The notes under the pieces were generated by a model that was not told the origin of the DNA, made no database searches, and saw only the letters and a program-made list of their open reading frames with translations. The position numbers and the translations under genes were made by a program. From assembly GCA_002495225.1 (NCBI GenBank), contig DAEF01000159.1, forward strand, positions 1-11,746: 11,746 bases of DNA, read 5' to 3'. This document shows positions 1-6,652 of this stretch, piece by piece (positions within the stretch are counted from its first letter, which is position 1; each line of letters begins with the position of its first letter). The stretch comes from Methanoregulaceae archaeon UBA288. GTDB lineage: Archaea; Halobacteriota; Methanomicrobia; Methanomicrobiales; Methanospirillaceae.

Positions 1-799
1 TCGGCGTGTAGGTGCGGCCCTCGGTGATCGTCGGTGTCGGCGTGCCCGTTTCGGTCGGCGTCTCGGTCACCGTTTCAGTCACCGTCGGCGTCCCGGTCAC
101 CGTTTCAGTCACCGTCGGCGTCCCGGTCACCGTTTCGGTTACCGTCGGCGTCTCGGTCACCGTTTCGGTCACGGTCGGCGTCTCGGTCACGGTTTCGGTC
201 ACCGTGGGTGTCGGGGTCGGCGTGTAGGTGCGGCCCTCGGTCACCGTCGGTGTCGGCGTGGTAGTCGGCGGATCGCAGGTCAGCACGAGGCTCGTGAGTC
301 CCGAAAGCCGGGAGGTCTGCTCCTCGTCGTCGTTATAGACCTGCACGTGGATATCGATCGAATAGGTGCCGGGAGCGAGAGGGAACGATGCCTCGTACCC
401 CAACGCGGTCTTTCCGTCCTGGGACAGGCCGACCCAGGAGAAATCGGGGGGAGTTCCGTCGTCGCCGAAGTTGCCGTCGACGGCCTTTCCTCCGTCGATC
501 TTCACCCACGCGTCGTCCGCCCAGACGAGCGTCGGGACGCCCGGCTCGCTCAGGACCAGCACGAAGACCGTGCCCGTGGTACAGTCGTACCGGAGATAGG
601 CCTTCGACTCGAGGGGCTTGGCCGGGTTGCCGGCGCGGTACATGTTCGCGAAGAGGTCGTTTCCGAGGTCCCATTCGCCGGTGCTGCCGTCCACGACGGC
701 CGTGCCGTACGTCGGGTTCGGGGCGGCCGCGCTCGCGACGCCCGCCAGGGAGAGGGCGACGAGTGCAAACAACAGTAGATAGCCGGTGGTGCGAATCAT
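1..799 (-). CDS. Secreted/cell-surface protein with Thr/Pro-rich repeat stalk (3' end off the window)
   Basis: I read this frame by translating the minus strand from the ATG at 797-799. It stays open to the window edge (266 residues visible), so the C-terminus is missing. Residues 1-26 form a typical signal peptide: a basic start MIRTTGY, a Leu/Ala/Val core, and an AxA-type cleavage site around VASAAA. Residues about 27-178 form a compact acidic, Trp/Tyr/Gly-rich domain beginning with DGSTGEWDL. It contains two cysteines (in RYDCTTG and LTCDP) that could form a disulfide. It looks like an extracellular beta-sandwich, but I cannot name the family. From about residue 179 the chain is almost only Thr, Pro, Val and Glu, with repeats of TPTVTETVTE, a low-complexity stalk common in methanogen surface proteins. 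A cell-surface anchor (for example PGF/PEF-CTERM) is likely beyond the edge but unseen. The start is supported by GGAGG four bases upstream and a TATA box. Function unknown. Confidence 0.85.
   Translation of the reverse strand, partial: MIRTTGYLLLFALVALSLAGVASAAAPNPTYGTAVVDGSTGEWDLGNDLFANMYRAGNPAKPLESKAYLRYDCTTGTVFVLVLSEPGVPTLVWADDAWVKIDGGKAVDGNFGDDGTPPDFSWVGLSQDGKTALGYEASFPLAPGTYSIDIHVQVYNDDEEQTSRLSGLTSLVLTCDPPTTTPTPTVTEGRTYTPTPTPTVTETVTETPTVTETVTETPTVTETVTGTPTVTETVTGTPTVTETVTETPTETGTPTPTITEGRTYTP
2..260 (-). repeat. Outer repeat pair at 216-bp spacing flanking the 30-bp array
   Basis: Positions 2-44 and 218-260 are near-identical (24 identical bases, then only a few mismatches). They encode TPTPT(I/V)TEGRTYTP. 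The distance of 216 bases is exactly 72 codons, so the outer motif brackets one block of the 10-residue array. The stalk therefore appears built from 72-residue super-units, and another may start at the left window edge. Confidence 0.75.
62..211 (-). repeat. Five tandem 30-bp repeats encoding TPTVTETVT(E/G)
   Basis: Five in-frame 30-base units run from 211 down to 62 (211-182, 181-152, 151-122, 121-92, 91-62). Each encodes TPTVTETVT followed by E, E, G, G, E. The units differ mostly at synonymous positions (GAA-ACG/ACC, GTG/GTA, ACC/ACT), which suggests selection or gene conversion at the protein level. There are no spacers, so this is a coding repeat and not CRISPR. Confidence 0.9.
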
Positions 800-803
800 G
801 ATT

Positions 804-808
804 CCTCC
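804..808 (-). promoter_or_regulatory. Shine-Dalgarno site of the surface-protein gene
   Basis: On the minus strand GGAGG lies four bases (AATC) before the ATG at 797-799. It fixes the start of the secreted protein and puts the signal peptide at the N-terminus. Confidence 0.75.
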
Positions 809-844
809 AGTATCAGGGGATCGCTGACTATCTAACACCAATAC

Positions 845-858
845 TATATATACAGATC
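845..858 (-). promoter_or_regulatory. Archaeal TATA box (with possible BRE) of the surface-protein gene
   Basis: The minus strand reads TATATATA at 852-845, preceded by TTTCGATCTG. This is an AT-rich island in a very GC-rich context. Transcription would be expected to start about 25 bases downstream (near 822), giving a leader of roughly 20-25 bases that includes the GGAGG site. This is the clearest promoter in the window and indicates that the surface protein is transcribed separately from the kinase upstream. The TATA is seen directly; the BRE and start site are inferred. Confidence 0.7.
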
Positions 859-972
859 GAAAGAGCTAAAGCATACGTCCCGTGCCTCGGCCCCGGGCGG
901 CGCAACCGGCACGCGTCGGGCTGATCGAACCGCTCCCGGCCCCCGTTGCGGCGTTCCTGTCGCGCCGTTTCT

Positions 973-2793
973 CTACTGCCCGGGGGGAGCGGGGGGTCGG
1001 TCGACGGCCGTGACCGTGAACGAGAAGACCGAGCCCCCGGCGTTGCCGGGATCGACCCGGATCGACCCCCCGTGCCGCTCGACGATCCGCTTCACGGTCG
1101 ACAGGCCGATCCCCGACCCTTCGTACTCGGTCGCGGCGTGCAGGCGGCGGAACGGCTCGAAGATCTCGTCGCGGGCCTCCGCGGGGACCCCGATCCCGTT
1201 GTCGGCGACGCTGATGCGCCACCGGTCCCCCTCGCGCACGGCCGAGACGTGGACCCGGGGGGGCTCCGTGCCCCGGAACTTGATCCCGTTGCCGACCAGG
1301 TTCGCGAGCACCAGCTCGAGCCGGGACCGGTCCACGAGCACCACCGGGAGCGGGTCGTGCGTCACCGTCGCGCCCGCCTCGCCGATCCGGCCGGCGAGCG
1401 AGGATTCAACGGCGGCCAGCGCCTCGCCGACGTCGACCGGCTCGAGCGAGAGCGGCCCCGAGCTGACCCGGGCATCGCGGAGCAGGGTCTCGATCAGGCG
1501 ATCCATGCGCCGCCCCCCCTGGAGGATGAAGTCCAGGAACTCCCCGGCGTCCTGGTCGAGCCGATCCCCGTAGCGCCGCTTGAGGAGCTCCGCGAACGAG
1601 ACGATCGTCCGGAGGGGCTCGCGCAGGTCGTGGCTCGCCACGTGGGCGAACCGCTCGAGGTCCGCGTTCGAGGCCCGGAGGGCCTCTTCGGCGCGGAACC
1701 GCTCGGTCATGTCGATGTAGAGGCCGGCCACCTGGCCGGGGGCGGGCCGGTAGAGCCGGACCTCGAACCGCCGCCCGCCGACGGGGCCGGGAAACGAGAT
1801 CAGCTCGGGGCGCCCGGTCTCGACGACCCGCACGAACGAGTCGAACCAGGGGGGTAGGGGCTCTCCGTACAGGTCCCGCAGGGTCCGGCCGATCGTCCCG
1901 TCCCGCGTCCGCCCGAACATCTGTTCGTTGGCCGCGTTCAGGTCGACGACCCGGAAGTCGACGGGCCGGCCGGCCGCGTCGGGGACGGCCTCGTAGAGCA
2001 CCATCCCCTCCTGCAGCTCATCCACGAGGGAACGGTAGCGCGCCTCGCTCGCCCTGAGCGCCTCCTCGACCCGCCGCGCCTCGGTCACGTCGTGGATGAT
2101 CGAGTACAGGTAGGGGCGGCTGTGGACGAGGATCGGGCCGGAGAAGACCTCGACGCAGCGCTCCTCGCCCGAGGCGAGGCGGTGGACGAACCGGAACGGG
2201 GCCTGCTGCCCGTCGACCGCCTCCTGCATCTGGGTCCGGACCGTCTCTTCCGGCGCGCGGTTCAGGTCCGAGACCCGCATGGTGCGGAGAACGTCCCGCG
2301 GGTACCCGTAGAAGCGGGCGGCGGCGGGGTTCGCGTCCACGATCCGGCCGTCGGCCGGGTCGATCACCAGGACCGTCGTATAGTGCCGCCAGAAAAGGGC
2401 GCGATACCGATCATCCAGCGCCCGCCGCTCGCGGCTCTCGCGCCGGTACCGGTCGACGAAGACGGCGATCCCCACGAAGATGAACCAGAACGCGATCCGG
2501 CCAGCGAGGGCGACCGCGACGGGGATGCCCGGGGGCGAGAGCAGGAAGCCGGCGGCCGAGAGGAGGATGGTGGCGATTGCGGCCACGAGCGGCGGGACGC
2601 GCGGCAGGCCGAAGACCACGACCAGGAACGGCACGAGAAAGAAGACGCCGGCCCCGTACCCGTGCGTCGTAACCGCGTCGAGGTAGAGGACGACCGCGGC
2701 GAGCAGGGTCGCGACTGCCCCGACGGCGGCGTCACGGAACGAGGCCGGTTCGGGACTCTCTCTCCGGGGACCTGTCGGCTCCTCCGCGGCCAT
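973..2793 (-). CDS. Membrane-bound PAS/PAS sensor histidine kinase (orphan)
   Basis: This 606-residue protein is a two-component sensor that autophosphorylates on histidine. Residues about 22-115 contain roughly four hydrophobic helices separated by short loops, followed by a basic/charged stretch (DRYRRESRERR) on the cytoplasmic side. A first PAS domain spans about 130-240 (VIDPADGRIVDANPAA ... IIHDVTE) and a second about 250-365 (ending YIDMTERFRAEE). The HisKA domain has FAHVASHDLREPL with phospho-acceptor His388. The HATPase domain shows the N-box (NGIKF, Asn502), the G1 box DNGIG (531-535), IFEPFRR (544-550) and the G2 box GSGIGLS (559-565), so it appears catalytically complete. No receiver domain is fused and no response-regulator gene is in the window, so its target is unknown. 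The ATG at 2791-2793 was chosen because the helices follow directly; GGAG lies 12 bases upstream. The signal it senses cannot be told from the sequence. Confidence 0.95.
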   Translation of the reverse strand: MAAEEPTGPRRESPEPASFRDAAVGAVATLLAAVVLYLDAVTTHGYGAGVFFLVPFLVVVFGLPRVPPLVAAIATILLSAAGFLLSPPGIPVAVALAGRIAFWFIFVGIAVFVDRYRRESRERRALDDRYRALFWRHYTTVLVIDPADGRIVDANPAAARFYGYPRDVLRTMRVSDLNRAPEETVRTQMQEAVDGQQAPFRFVHRLASGEERCVEVFSGPILVHSRPYLYSIIHDVTEARRVEEALRASEARYRSLVDELQEGMVLYEAVPDAAGRPVDFRVVDLNAANEQMFGRTRDGTIGRTLRDLYGEPLPPWFDSFVRVVETGRPELISFPGPVGGRRFEVRLYRPAPGQVAGLYIDMTERFRAEEALRASNADLERFAHVASHDLREPLRTIVSFAELLKRRYGDRLDQDAGEFLDFILQGGRRMDRLIETLLRDARVSSGPLSLEPVDVGEALAAVESSLAGRIGEAGATVTHDPLPVVLVDRSRLELVLANLVGNGIKFRGTEPPRVHVSAVREGDRWRISVADNGIGVPAEARDEIFEPFRRLHAATEYEGSGIGLSTVKRIVERHGGSIRVDPGNAGGSVFSFTVTAVDRPPAPPGQ

Positions 2794-3100
2794 GCTCTAC
2801 GGTTACTCCACGCTCCGCAATTAATTCGCTGTTCCCGGCTCGCTGCCCCGAGCGGTTACCGTCCGCCGCCGGCCATGAAGCCGGGCCAGCAAGTCGGGCC
2901 CCCGGGCCGCGCTCGTGGACGAAGTGGACCCCGGGTCCGTCGACCGTGGCCCGGAACCGGGAGAAACCGTTCACCTTCGCCTCTTCCGGACGCCAGGCGT
3001 ACCCATCCCGCCAGTGGTCCGCGAGGGGCCGCAAATACTCGAGGCTGGTGCCGTAGTCCCGCGTCGCCTCGTCGACCGTGAAGGGCCGGACCGTCGTCAT
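2732..3100 (-). pseudogene. Remnant of an epoxide hydrolase N-terminal (EHN) domain
   Basis: From the ATG at 3098-3100 the frame begins MTTVRPFTVDEATRDYG and continues with SLEYLRPLADHWRDGYAWR, PEEAKVNGFSRF, then VDGPGVHFVHERGPG. These match the conserved segments of the EHN domain that precedes the alpha/beta-hydrolase core in microsomal-type epoxide hydrolases. Full members have about 380-400 residues; here only about 67 are recognisable (roughly 2900-3100). Between RPFTVDEAT and RDYG about 30 residues expected in the family (the segment ending in RW...P) are missing. The hydrolase core with its nucleophile and HGWPG oxyanion loop is absent. In the next frame a short CWPGFM stretch, stopping at 2856, could be a decayed HGWPGSF. 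The original frame stays open to 2732, running into the kinase start, with no recognisable content. There is no good Shine-Dalgarno. It is probably a decayed acquired gene; a small expressed protein cannot be excluded. Confidence 0.6.
2819..2826 (-). promoter_or_regulatory. Possible weak promoter element of the kinase gene
   Basis: The palindromic AT-only octamer AATTAATT sits about 26-33 bases upstream of the kinase ATG, in otherwise GC-rich sequence. At this distance an archaeal TATA-like element would give a nearly leaderless transcript. It is a poor match to a TATA consensus, so the assignment is tentative. Confidence 0.3.
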
Positions 3101-3140
3101 ACCCCGCCGCAGACCGGCCGTGACGTACCAATGCAATCCC

Positions 3141-3692
3141 TTACCCGGCGGGGTCCGGATCCCCTTCCGGGACATGCTCCACGGCCCCGCCCCCGGAGAT
3201 CCGTCGAAGCACGCCTGAGAGGGCTTCCCGATACCCTTTGAAGGACTCCCTGCCCAGGGGAGACAGCACGTCGTCACGGGCCGTGTCCGGCTGGATGCCG
3301 AGCAGGATCACCTCCGTCCCGATGTCCCTCTCGACGAACTCCATGACCACCGGCAGCGGGAGGACATGGACGGAGAAGAGGGTCGCCCGGACCTCTCCCG
3401 GTTCGATGACCGCGATGGTCCCGGGAGGTGCGCCCATCTCCGCCGCATCCAGGAAGAGAACGACGTCCGGACGGAAGAGCCGGAGAGGTCCGGTCACGTT
3501 CTCGGGCAGCATACCGGCGAGAACGACCATGACCCCCGGGAGGCGCAGCCCGTCGATCTCCCGCGCCGTCTCTATCCCGAGACAATCGAGTGGAGAGAGC
3601 TCGTCCCCGATGCCGACGACGGCGATGCGGCGGGCGCCCCGCAGCCTGTGCTCCAGGCGGAGCGCGAATGCACCGGGCCCGGGGGAACTCAC
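3141..3692 (-). CDS. hycI: HycI-family [NiFe] hydrogenase maturation endopeptidase
   Basis: This 183-residue protein should cleave the C-terminal tail of the hydrogenase large subunit encoded in the same operon once nickel is in place. The N-terminal part has the family fold RIAVVGIGDEL, with Asp36 aligning to the nickel-binding Asp16 of E. coli HycI. VLFLDAAEMG carries the second acidic ligand (Asp82), and SVHVLPLP carries His109, matching the STHxxPL motif. LLGIQPDT follows near residue 131. The usual DDGxG motif is altered to LDCLG: the first Asp is replaced but the presumed ligand is kept. The GTG start at 3692 overlaps the ferredoxin stop (GTGA) and has a strong GGAGGAGG seven bases upstream. 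Starts further upstream would lie inside the ferredoxin gene. About 20 residues precede the core, and a Gly/Pro/Asp-rich tail ends the protein. TAA at 3141-3143 ends the operon as far as can be seen. Confidence 0.9.
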   Translation of the reverse strand: MSSPGPGAFALRLEHRLRGARRIAVVGIGDELSPLDCLGIETAREIDGLRLPGVMVVLAGMLPENVTGPLRLFRPDVVLFLDAAEMGAPPGTIAVIEPGEVRATLFSVHVLPLPVVMEFVERDIGTEVILLGIQPDTARDDVLSPLGRESFKGYREALSGVLRRISGGGAVEHVPEGDPDPAG

Positions 3693-4048
3693 GCGAGGAC
3701 CTCCTCCCGGTCCGTCCCGGTGATCGAAAGGACGCTCCTGAGATGGATTGCATCGGCCGGGCAGTGCCGTTCGCAGAGCCCGCAGCGGATGCACCGGTAC
3801 ACCGCGACCCGGGGCTTCTTCTTCCGCATCATCGTCTTCCCCCTGAACTCGACCTCGCGAGGGCTGTCCACCATGGTGATCGCCGACGCCGGGCAGACCA
3901 GGGAGCACTTGGAGCAGCCGATGCACCGTTCGTCGTCGCACTCCACCCGCCCCCGGAACCCCGCGGGCACCGGGACCTTCTCCGCCGGGTACAGGGTCGT
4001 CGCGGGCCTCGAGACGAGGTTCCGCAGCATCTCGGACAGGACCGTCAT
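3689..4048 (-). CDS. 2[4Fe-4S] ferredoxin subunit of membrane-bound hydrogenase (NuoI/MbhN/EchF-like)
   Basis: This 119-residue protein carries two canonical cluster motifs: CIGCSKCSLVCP (Cys42, 45, 48, 52) and CIRCGLCERHCP (Cys86, 89, 92, 96). The order and spacing are those of NuoI-type subunits, which relay electrons between soluble ferredoxin and the cluster in the NuoB-like subunit on the cytoplasmic face. A basic patch (MMRKKKPR) sits between the motifs. The first 30 residues include a short amphipathic stretch that may contact the membrane arm. The ATG at 4046-4048 overlaps the NuoH-like stop by four bases (ATGA), and its own TGA overlaps the GTG of the protease gene. The frame is open far upstream, but that part is antisense-like shadow sequence within the NuoH-like gene. 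Electron-transfer role is firm by family; the partner ferredoxin is inferred. Confidence 0.93.
   Translation of the reverse strand: MTVLSEMLRNLVSRPATTLYPAEKVPVPAGFRGRVECDDERCIGCSKCSLVCPASAITMVDSPREVEFRGKTMMRKKKPRVAVYRCIRCGLCERHCPADAIHLRSVLSITGTDREEVLA
3700..3707 (-). promoter_or_regulatory. Strong Shine-Dalgarno site that fixes the GTG start of the protease gene
   Basis: The minus strand reads GGAGGAGG, ending seven bases before the GTG at 3690-3692. The site lies inside the last codons of the ferredoxin-like gene and explains use of a GTG start overlapping its TGA. Confidence 0.7.
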
Positions 4049-5019
4049 GGCCCCCCCCACCACGCGTTCATGACCAGCACGATCGCTGCCTGCGCGAGGG
4101 CGGCGGTGGTGATGTACTTCCAGCCGATGACGTTCATCTGGTCGAGCCGGAAGCGGGCCGTGGCTCCCCGGACGGTCGCGAGCACCAGGAGGACGGCCAG
4201 CGTCTTGGCGAGGAAGAGGAGGAACCCCGCTGCCGCGCCGAAAACGGGCGGCGCGATCGTCCACGGGAGGGACGGGCCGCCGAGGAAGACCGCCGCGATG
4301 AGCGCGCTGCCGACGACGGCCGCGGACTGGTTCGCGAGGTGCATGAGAGCGAGTCGTCGGCCGGTCAGCTCCGTCCAGGGGCCGGCCACCAGTTCCGTCT
4401 CCGCCTCGGGGATGTCGAACGGCGTCCTCTCCAGCTTCGCCTGGAGCCCGATCAGCGCGATGACGAACGCGATCGGCTGGAGGAGGGCGAACCAGAGGTG
4501 CTCCTGTTGCCAGGCCATGATCCCCGAGACGGACCACGTCCCGGCCATCAGGGCGGGCATCATCAGGGCGAGGAAGAAGGGAACCTCGTAGATGAAAAGC
4601 ATCGTGACCGCCCGGATCCCGCCGATCGCGGCGTAGATGTTCCGGCTCAGCCAGCCGAGGAGGAAGAGGGCGAGCGTGGGAAGGGTGAGGAGGTAGAGGA
4701 CGAGGACCAGGTCGCCCTGGAACGCGAGCGGGCTCGCCCCGATCACCGGGACGTAGAGGAAGGCGGTCGTGACAGCGGCCAGCCCGACCAGGGGGACTGC
4801 GTCGAAGACAGGCCGGTCGACGCCCTGGGGGTCGATCACCTCCTTCCCGAGGGTCTTGACGAGGTCCGCGAACGGCTGGAAGAACGGCGGGCCCACCCGG
4901 TTCTGCATCCGCGCCACGATCCGCCGGTCCAGGAACTCGAAGACCATCGAGTACGCGAAGAGGAACAGGAACCCCGGGAGGACGAGGACGTACGCGACAA
5001 GGAGGAGCGGGTCCGTCAT
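4045..5019 (-). CDS. Membrane subunit of energy-converting hydrogenase (NuoH/MbhM/EchB-like)
   Basis: This 324-residue protein has about eight hydrophobic helices. It is the membrane subunit that docks the hydrogenase module and links its redox reaction to the ion-pumping arm. Family signatures are RMQNRVGPP (37-45) in the first cytoplasmic loop and ERTPFDIPEAETELVAGPWTE (197-217), the acidic loop conserved in NuoH. Length is normal for the family. The start was set at the ATG at 5017-5019, giving MTDPLLLVAYVL with helix 1 immediately following; it overlaps the large-subunit stop by four bases. An in-frame ATG three codons upstream (MVPMTDP) is possible but would lengthen the overlap. The context, between the large subunit and the ferredoxin subunit, matches mbhL-M-N. 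Confidence 0.94.
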   Translation of the reverse strand: MTDPLLLVAYVLVLPGFLFLFAYSMVFEFLDRRIVARMQNRVGPPFFQPFADLVKTLGKEVIDPQGVDRPVFDAVPLVGLAAVTTAFLYVPVIGASPLAFQGDLVLVLYLLTLPTLALFLLGWLSRNIYAAIGGIRAVTMLFIYEVPFFLALMMPALMAGTWSVSGIMAWQQEHLWFALLQPIAFVIALIGLQAKLERTPFDIPEAETELVAGPWTELTGRRLALMHLANQSAAVVGSALIAAVFLGGPSLPWTIAPPVFGAAAGFLLFLAKTLAVLLVLATVRGATARFRLDQMNVIGWKYITTAALAQAAIVLVMNAWWGGP

Positions 5020-6173
5020 GGGAACCATCCCGCCTGCCCCGTATACGGGGACGTTTCGCCCCGGGCGTCTTCGCCGCGGTTCAGCACGGTGATCCGGGAC
5101 GTGCAGGAGAGGCACGGGTCGATCGCCGCGACGATCACGGGGATGTCCGCCAGGGGCCGGCCGACAAGGCTGTACACGACCGAGGTCCAGTTCGCCAGCG
5201 TCGGCGTCCGGATGTCGACCCGCTCGACCCGGTCCGTTCCGTTCGTCCGGATAAAATGGGCGACCTCGCCCCGCGGGGCCTCGTACCGCGAGTAGATCTC
5301 CCCGGGGGGGGCCGCCTTCGGCGCGGCTACCCGGATCGGCCCGTCCGGGAGGTGCTCGAGGCAGTACCGGACAATGCCCAGGCTCTCTTTGATCTCCCCG
5401 ATGCGGACCTTCGTGCGACCGTAGACGTCCCCGTCCGTATCAGTCACGACGTTCCAGGGTATCTCGTCGTACACGAGGTACGGGTCGTCCCTGCGGACGT
5501 CGTAGTCGACCCCGCTCCCGCGGCCCGTCGGCCCGACCGCCCCGTACCGGAGCGCGTCCTCCCGGGAGAGTGTTCCGACCCCCCTGAACCGGGCGAGCAT
5601 CGTCTCCTCGTCCTCCAGCATAGCGACGTACGCCCGCATCCGCTCCTCGAGGACGGGGATCCGGGCGAGGGCGGCGTCGACCTGCGGCGGGGAGAGATCG
5701 ACGCGTACGCCGCCGATCTCGTTCATGTTGTAGTGGATCCGGTTCCCGCTCAACTCCTCCAGGGTGTCCAGGACCGCCTCGCGGTCGCGCCACGTCCACA
5801 TGAAGAGGGTGTTGAACCCGACCTCGTGGGCGGCCACACCCAGCCAGAGCATGTGGCTGTGCATCCGCTCCAGCTCGGCGATGACCGTGCGGATGTACTG
5901 CGCCCGCGGCGGCACCTCGACGCCCATGATCTCCTCGATCCCCATCGAAAAGACCGTCGAGTGCGAGTGGGAGCAGATCCCGCAGACCCGTTCGATCAGG
6001 GGCAGGGCCCGGATGAAGTCGCGCTGCTCGGCGGCCTTCTCGATCCCGCGGTGGCTGTAGGAGAGGTTGAGCTCCAGTTCGACGATCCGCTCGCCGTCGG
6101 CGATGACCCGGAAGTTGAGCGGCTCCTTCAGGGCGGGGTGCTGCGGGCCGATCGGCACCACGACCCGGGTCAT
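5016..6173 (-). CDS. [NiFe] hydrogenase large subunit, group 4 (NuoD/MbhL/EchE-like)
   Basis: This 385-residue protein is the catalytic subunit holding the Ni-Fe site for proton reduction or H2 oxidation. Both metal-binding motifs are intact: ERVCGICSHSHS (Cys64, Cys67) and AIDPCLSCTSR (Cys354, Cys357). This separates it from NuoD/FpoD and from Ehr-type relatives, which have lost these cysteines. HRGIEK (41-46), found throughout the NuoD family, is also present. After Arg360 there is a 25-residue tail (ITVLNRG ... GWFP), consistent with removal by the HycI-type protease four genes downstream; E. coli HycE is likewise cut after an Arg. The ATG at 6171-6173 overlaps the NuoC-like stop and has a GGAGG upstream. 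The frame extends to 6506, but that part is shadow of the NuoC-like gene. Length is normal for group 4. The direction of catalysis in vivo cannot be read from sequence. Confidence 0.96.
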   Translation of the reverse strand: MTRVVVPIGPQHPALKEPLNFRVIADGERIVELELNLSYSHRGIEKAAEQRDFIRALPLIERVCGICSHSHSTVFSMGIEEIMGVEVPPRAQYIRTVIAELERMHSHMLWLGVAAHEVGFNTLFMWTWRDREAVLDTLEELSGNRIHYNMNEIGGVRVDLSPPQVDAALARIPVLEERMRAYVAMLEDEETMLARFRGVGTLSREDALRYGAVGPTGRGSGVDYDVRRDDPYLVYDEIPWNVVTDTDGDVYGRTKVRIGEIKESLGIVRYCLEHLPDGPIRVAAPKAAPPGEIYSRYEAPRGEVAHFIRTNGTDRVERVDIRTPTLANWTSVVYSLVGRPLADIPVIVAAIDPCLSCTSRITVLNRGEDARGETSPYTGQAGWFP

Positions 6174-6652
6174 CCGCCCCCCTCCTGCCTGACGCCCCCG
6201 TAGAACGTCCGGGGGTCCGGCTTCCAGTCTTTCCTGAGAGGGTGCTCGTCCGCGGGCCAGTCGTCGTTCAGGATCAGCCGCGTCAGCGCGGGATGGCCCT
6301 TGAAGACGACCCCGAAGAGGTCGTGGATCTGCCGCTCGTAGAGTCCGGCCGACGGAAGCAGGTCCGAGACGGTCTCGATCTTCGGCCCCTCGCGGGGCAG
6401 CTCGACGGTGATCGTGACAACCATGCGGTGCTGCCCGGTCAGGTGGTAGTGCAGTTCGATCGCGGTCGTCGTGTCCACCGTGCTGATCGAGATCAGGCGG
6501 TCGCACGGCAGCACCCGCTGGACCCGCCGGACAGCCTCCCGGACGTCGTCCCGGGCTGTTCTCACCCTGATGCGGTTGGCGCGGACCTGCTCGGCCCCGC
6601 CGAGCCCCTCGACGGCGTTCGCCACCGTCTCCAGTGTTACCGGCTCGTTCAT
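6170..6652 (-). CDS. Hydrogenase subunit of complex I 30-kDa family (NuoC/MbhK/EchD-like)
   Basis: This 160-residue protein carries the 30-kDa subunit signature in its C-terminal half: GLYERQIHDLFGVVFKGHP (about 112-130), then LTRLILNDDWP and EHPLRKDW (about 131-151). The N-terminal third is variable, as in other members. It is a non-redox structural subunit bridging the small and large subunits on the cytoplasmic side. The ATG at 6650-6652 overlaps the NuoB-like stop (ATGA) and is preceded by GGAGG seven bases upstream. Its TGA overlaps the next ATG in the same way. The protein ends in a short Gly-rich tail. Confidence 0.93.
   Translation of the reverse strand: MNEPVTLETVANAVEGLGGAEQVRANRIRVRTARDDVREAVRRVQRVLPCDRLISISTVDTTTAIELHYHLTGQHRMVVTITVELPREGPKIETVSDLLPSAGLYERQIHDLFGVVFKGHPALTRLILNDDWPADEHPLRKDWKPDPRTFYGGVRQEGGG

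Noticed and set aside
62..211. CRISPR-like 30-bp repeats
   Set aside because: The units are directly tandem with no spacers and lie in frame in a gene with a signal peptide, coding for TPTVTETVTE.
946..1857. Long plus-strand open frame opposite the histidine kinase
   Set aside because: It is antisense to a gene with complete HisKA and HATPase motifs. Its translation is Arg/Asp/Pro/Gly-rich with no recognisable motif, as expected from GC-rich codon shadow.
3101..3140. Transcription terminator after the protease gene
   Set aside because: No T-rich run or convincing hairpin is visible in the 40-base spacer. The same is true for 880-972 after the kinase gene.
5016..6506. Longer 496-residue version of the large subunit starting at 6506
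   Set aside because: The extra 111 residues are low-complexity shadow of the NuoC-like gene. The ATG at 6173 gives the family N-terminus, a Shine-Dalgarno site and the 4-base overlap.
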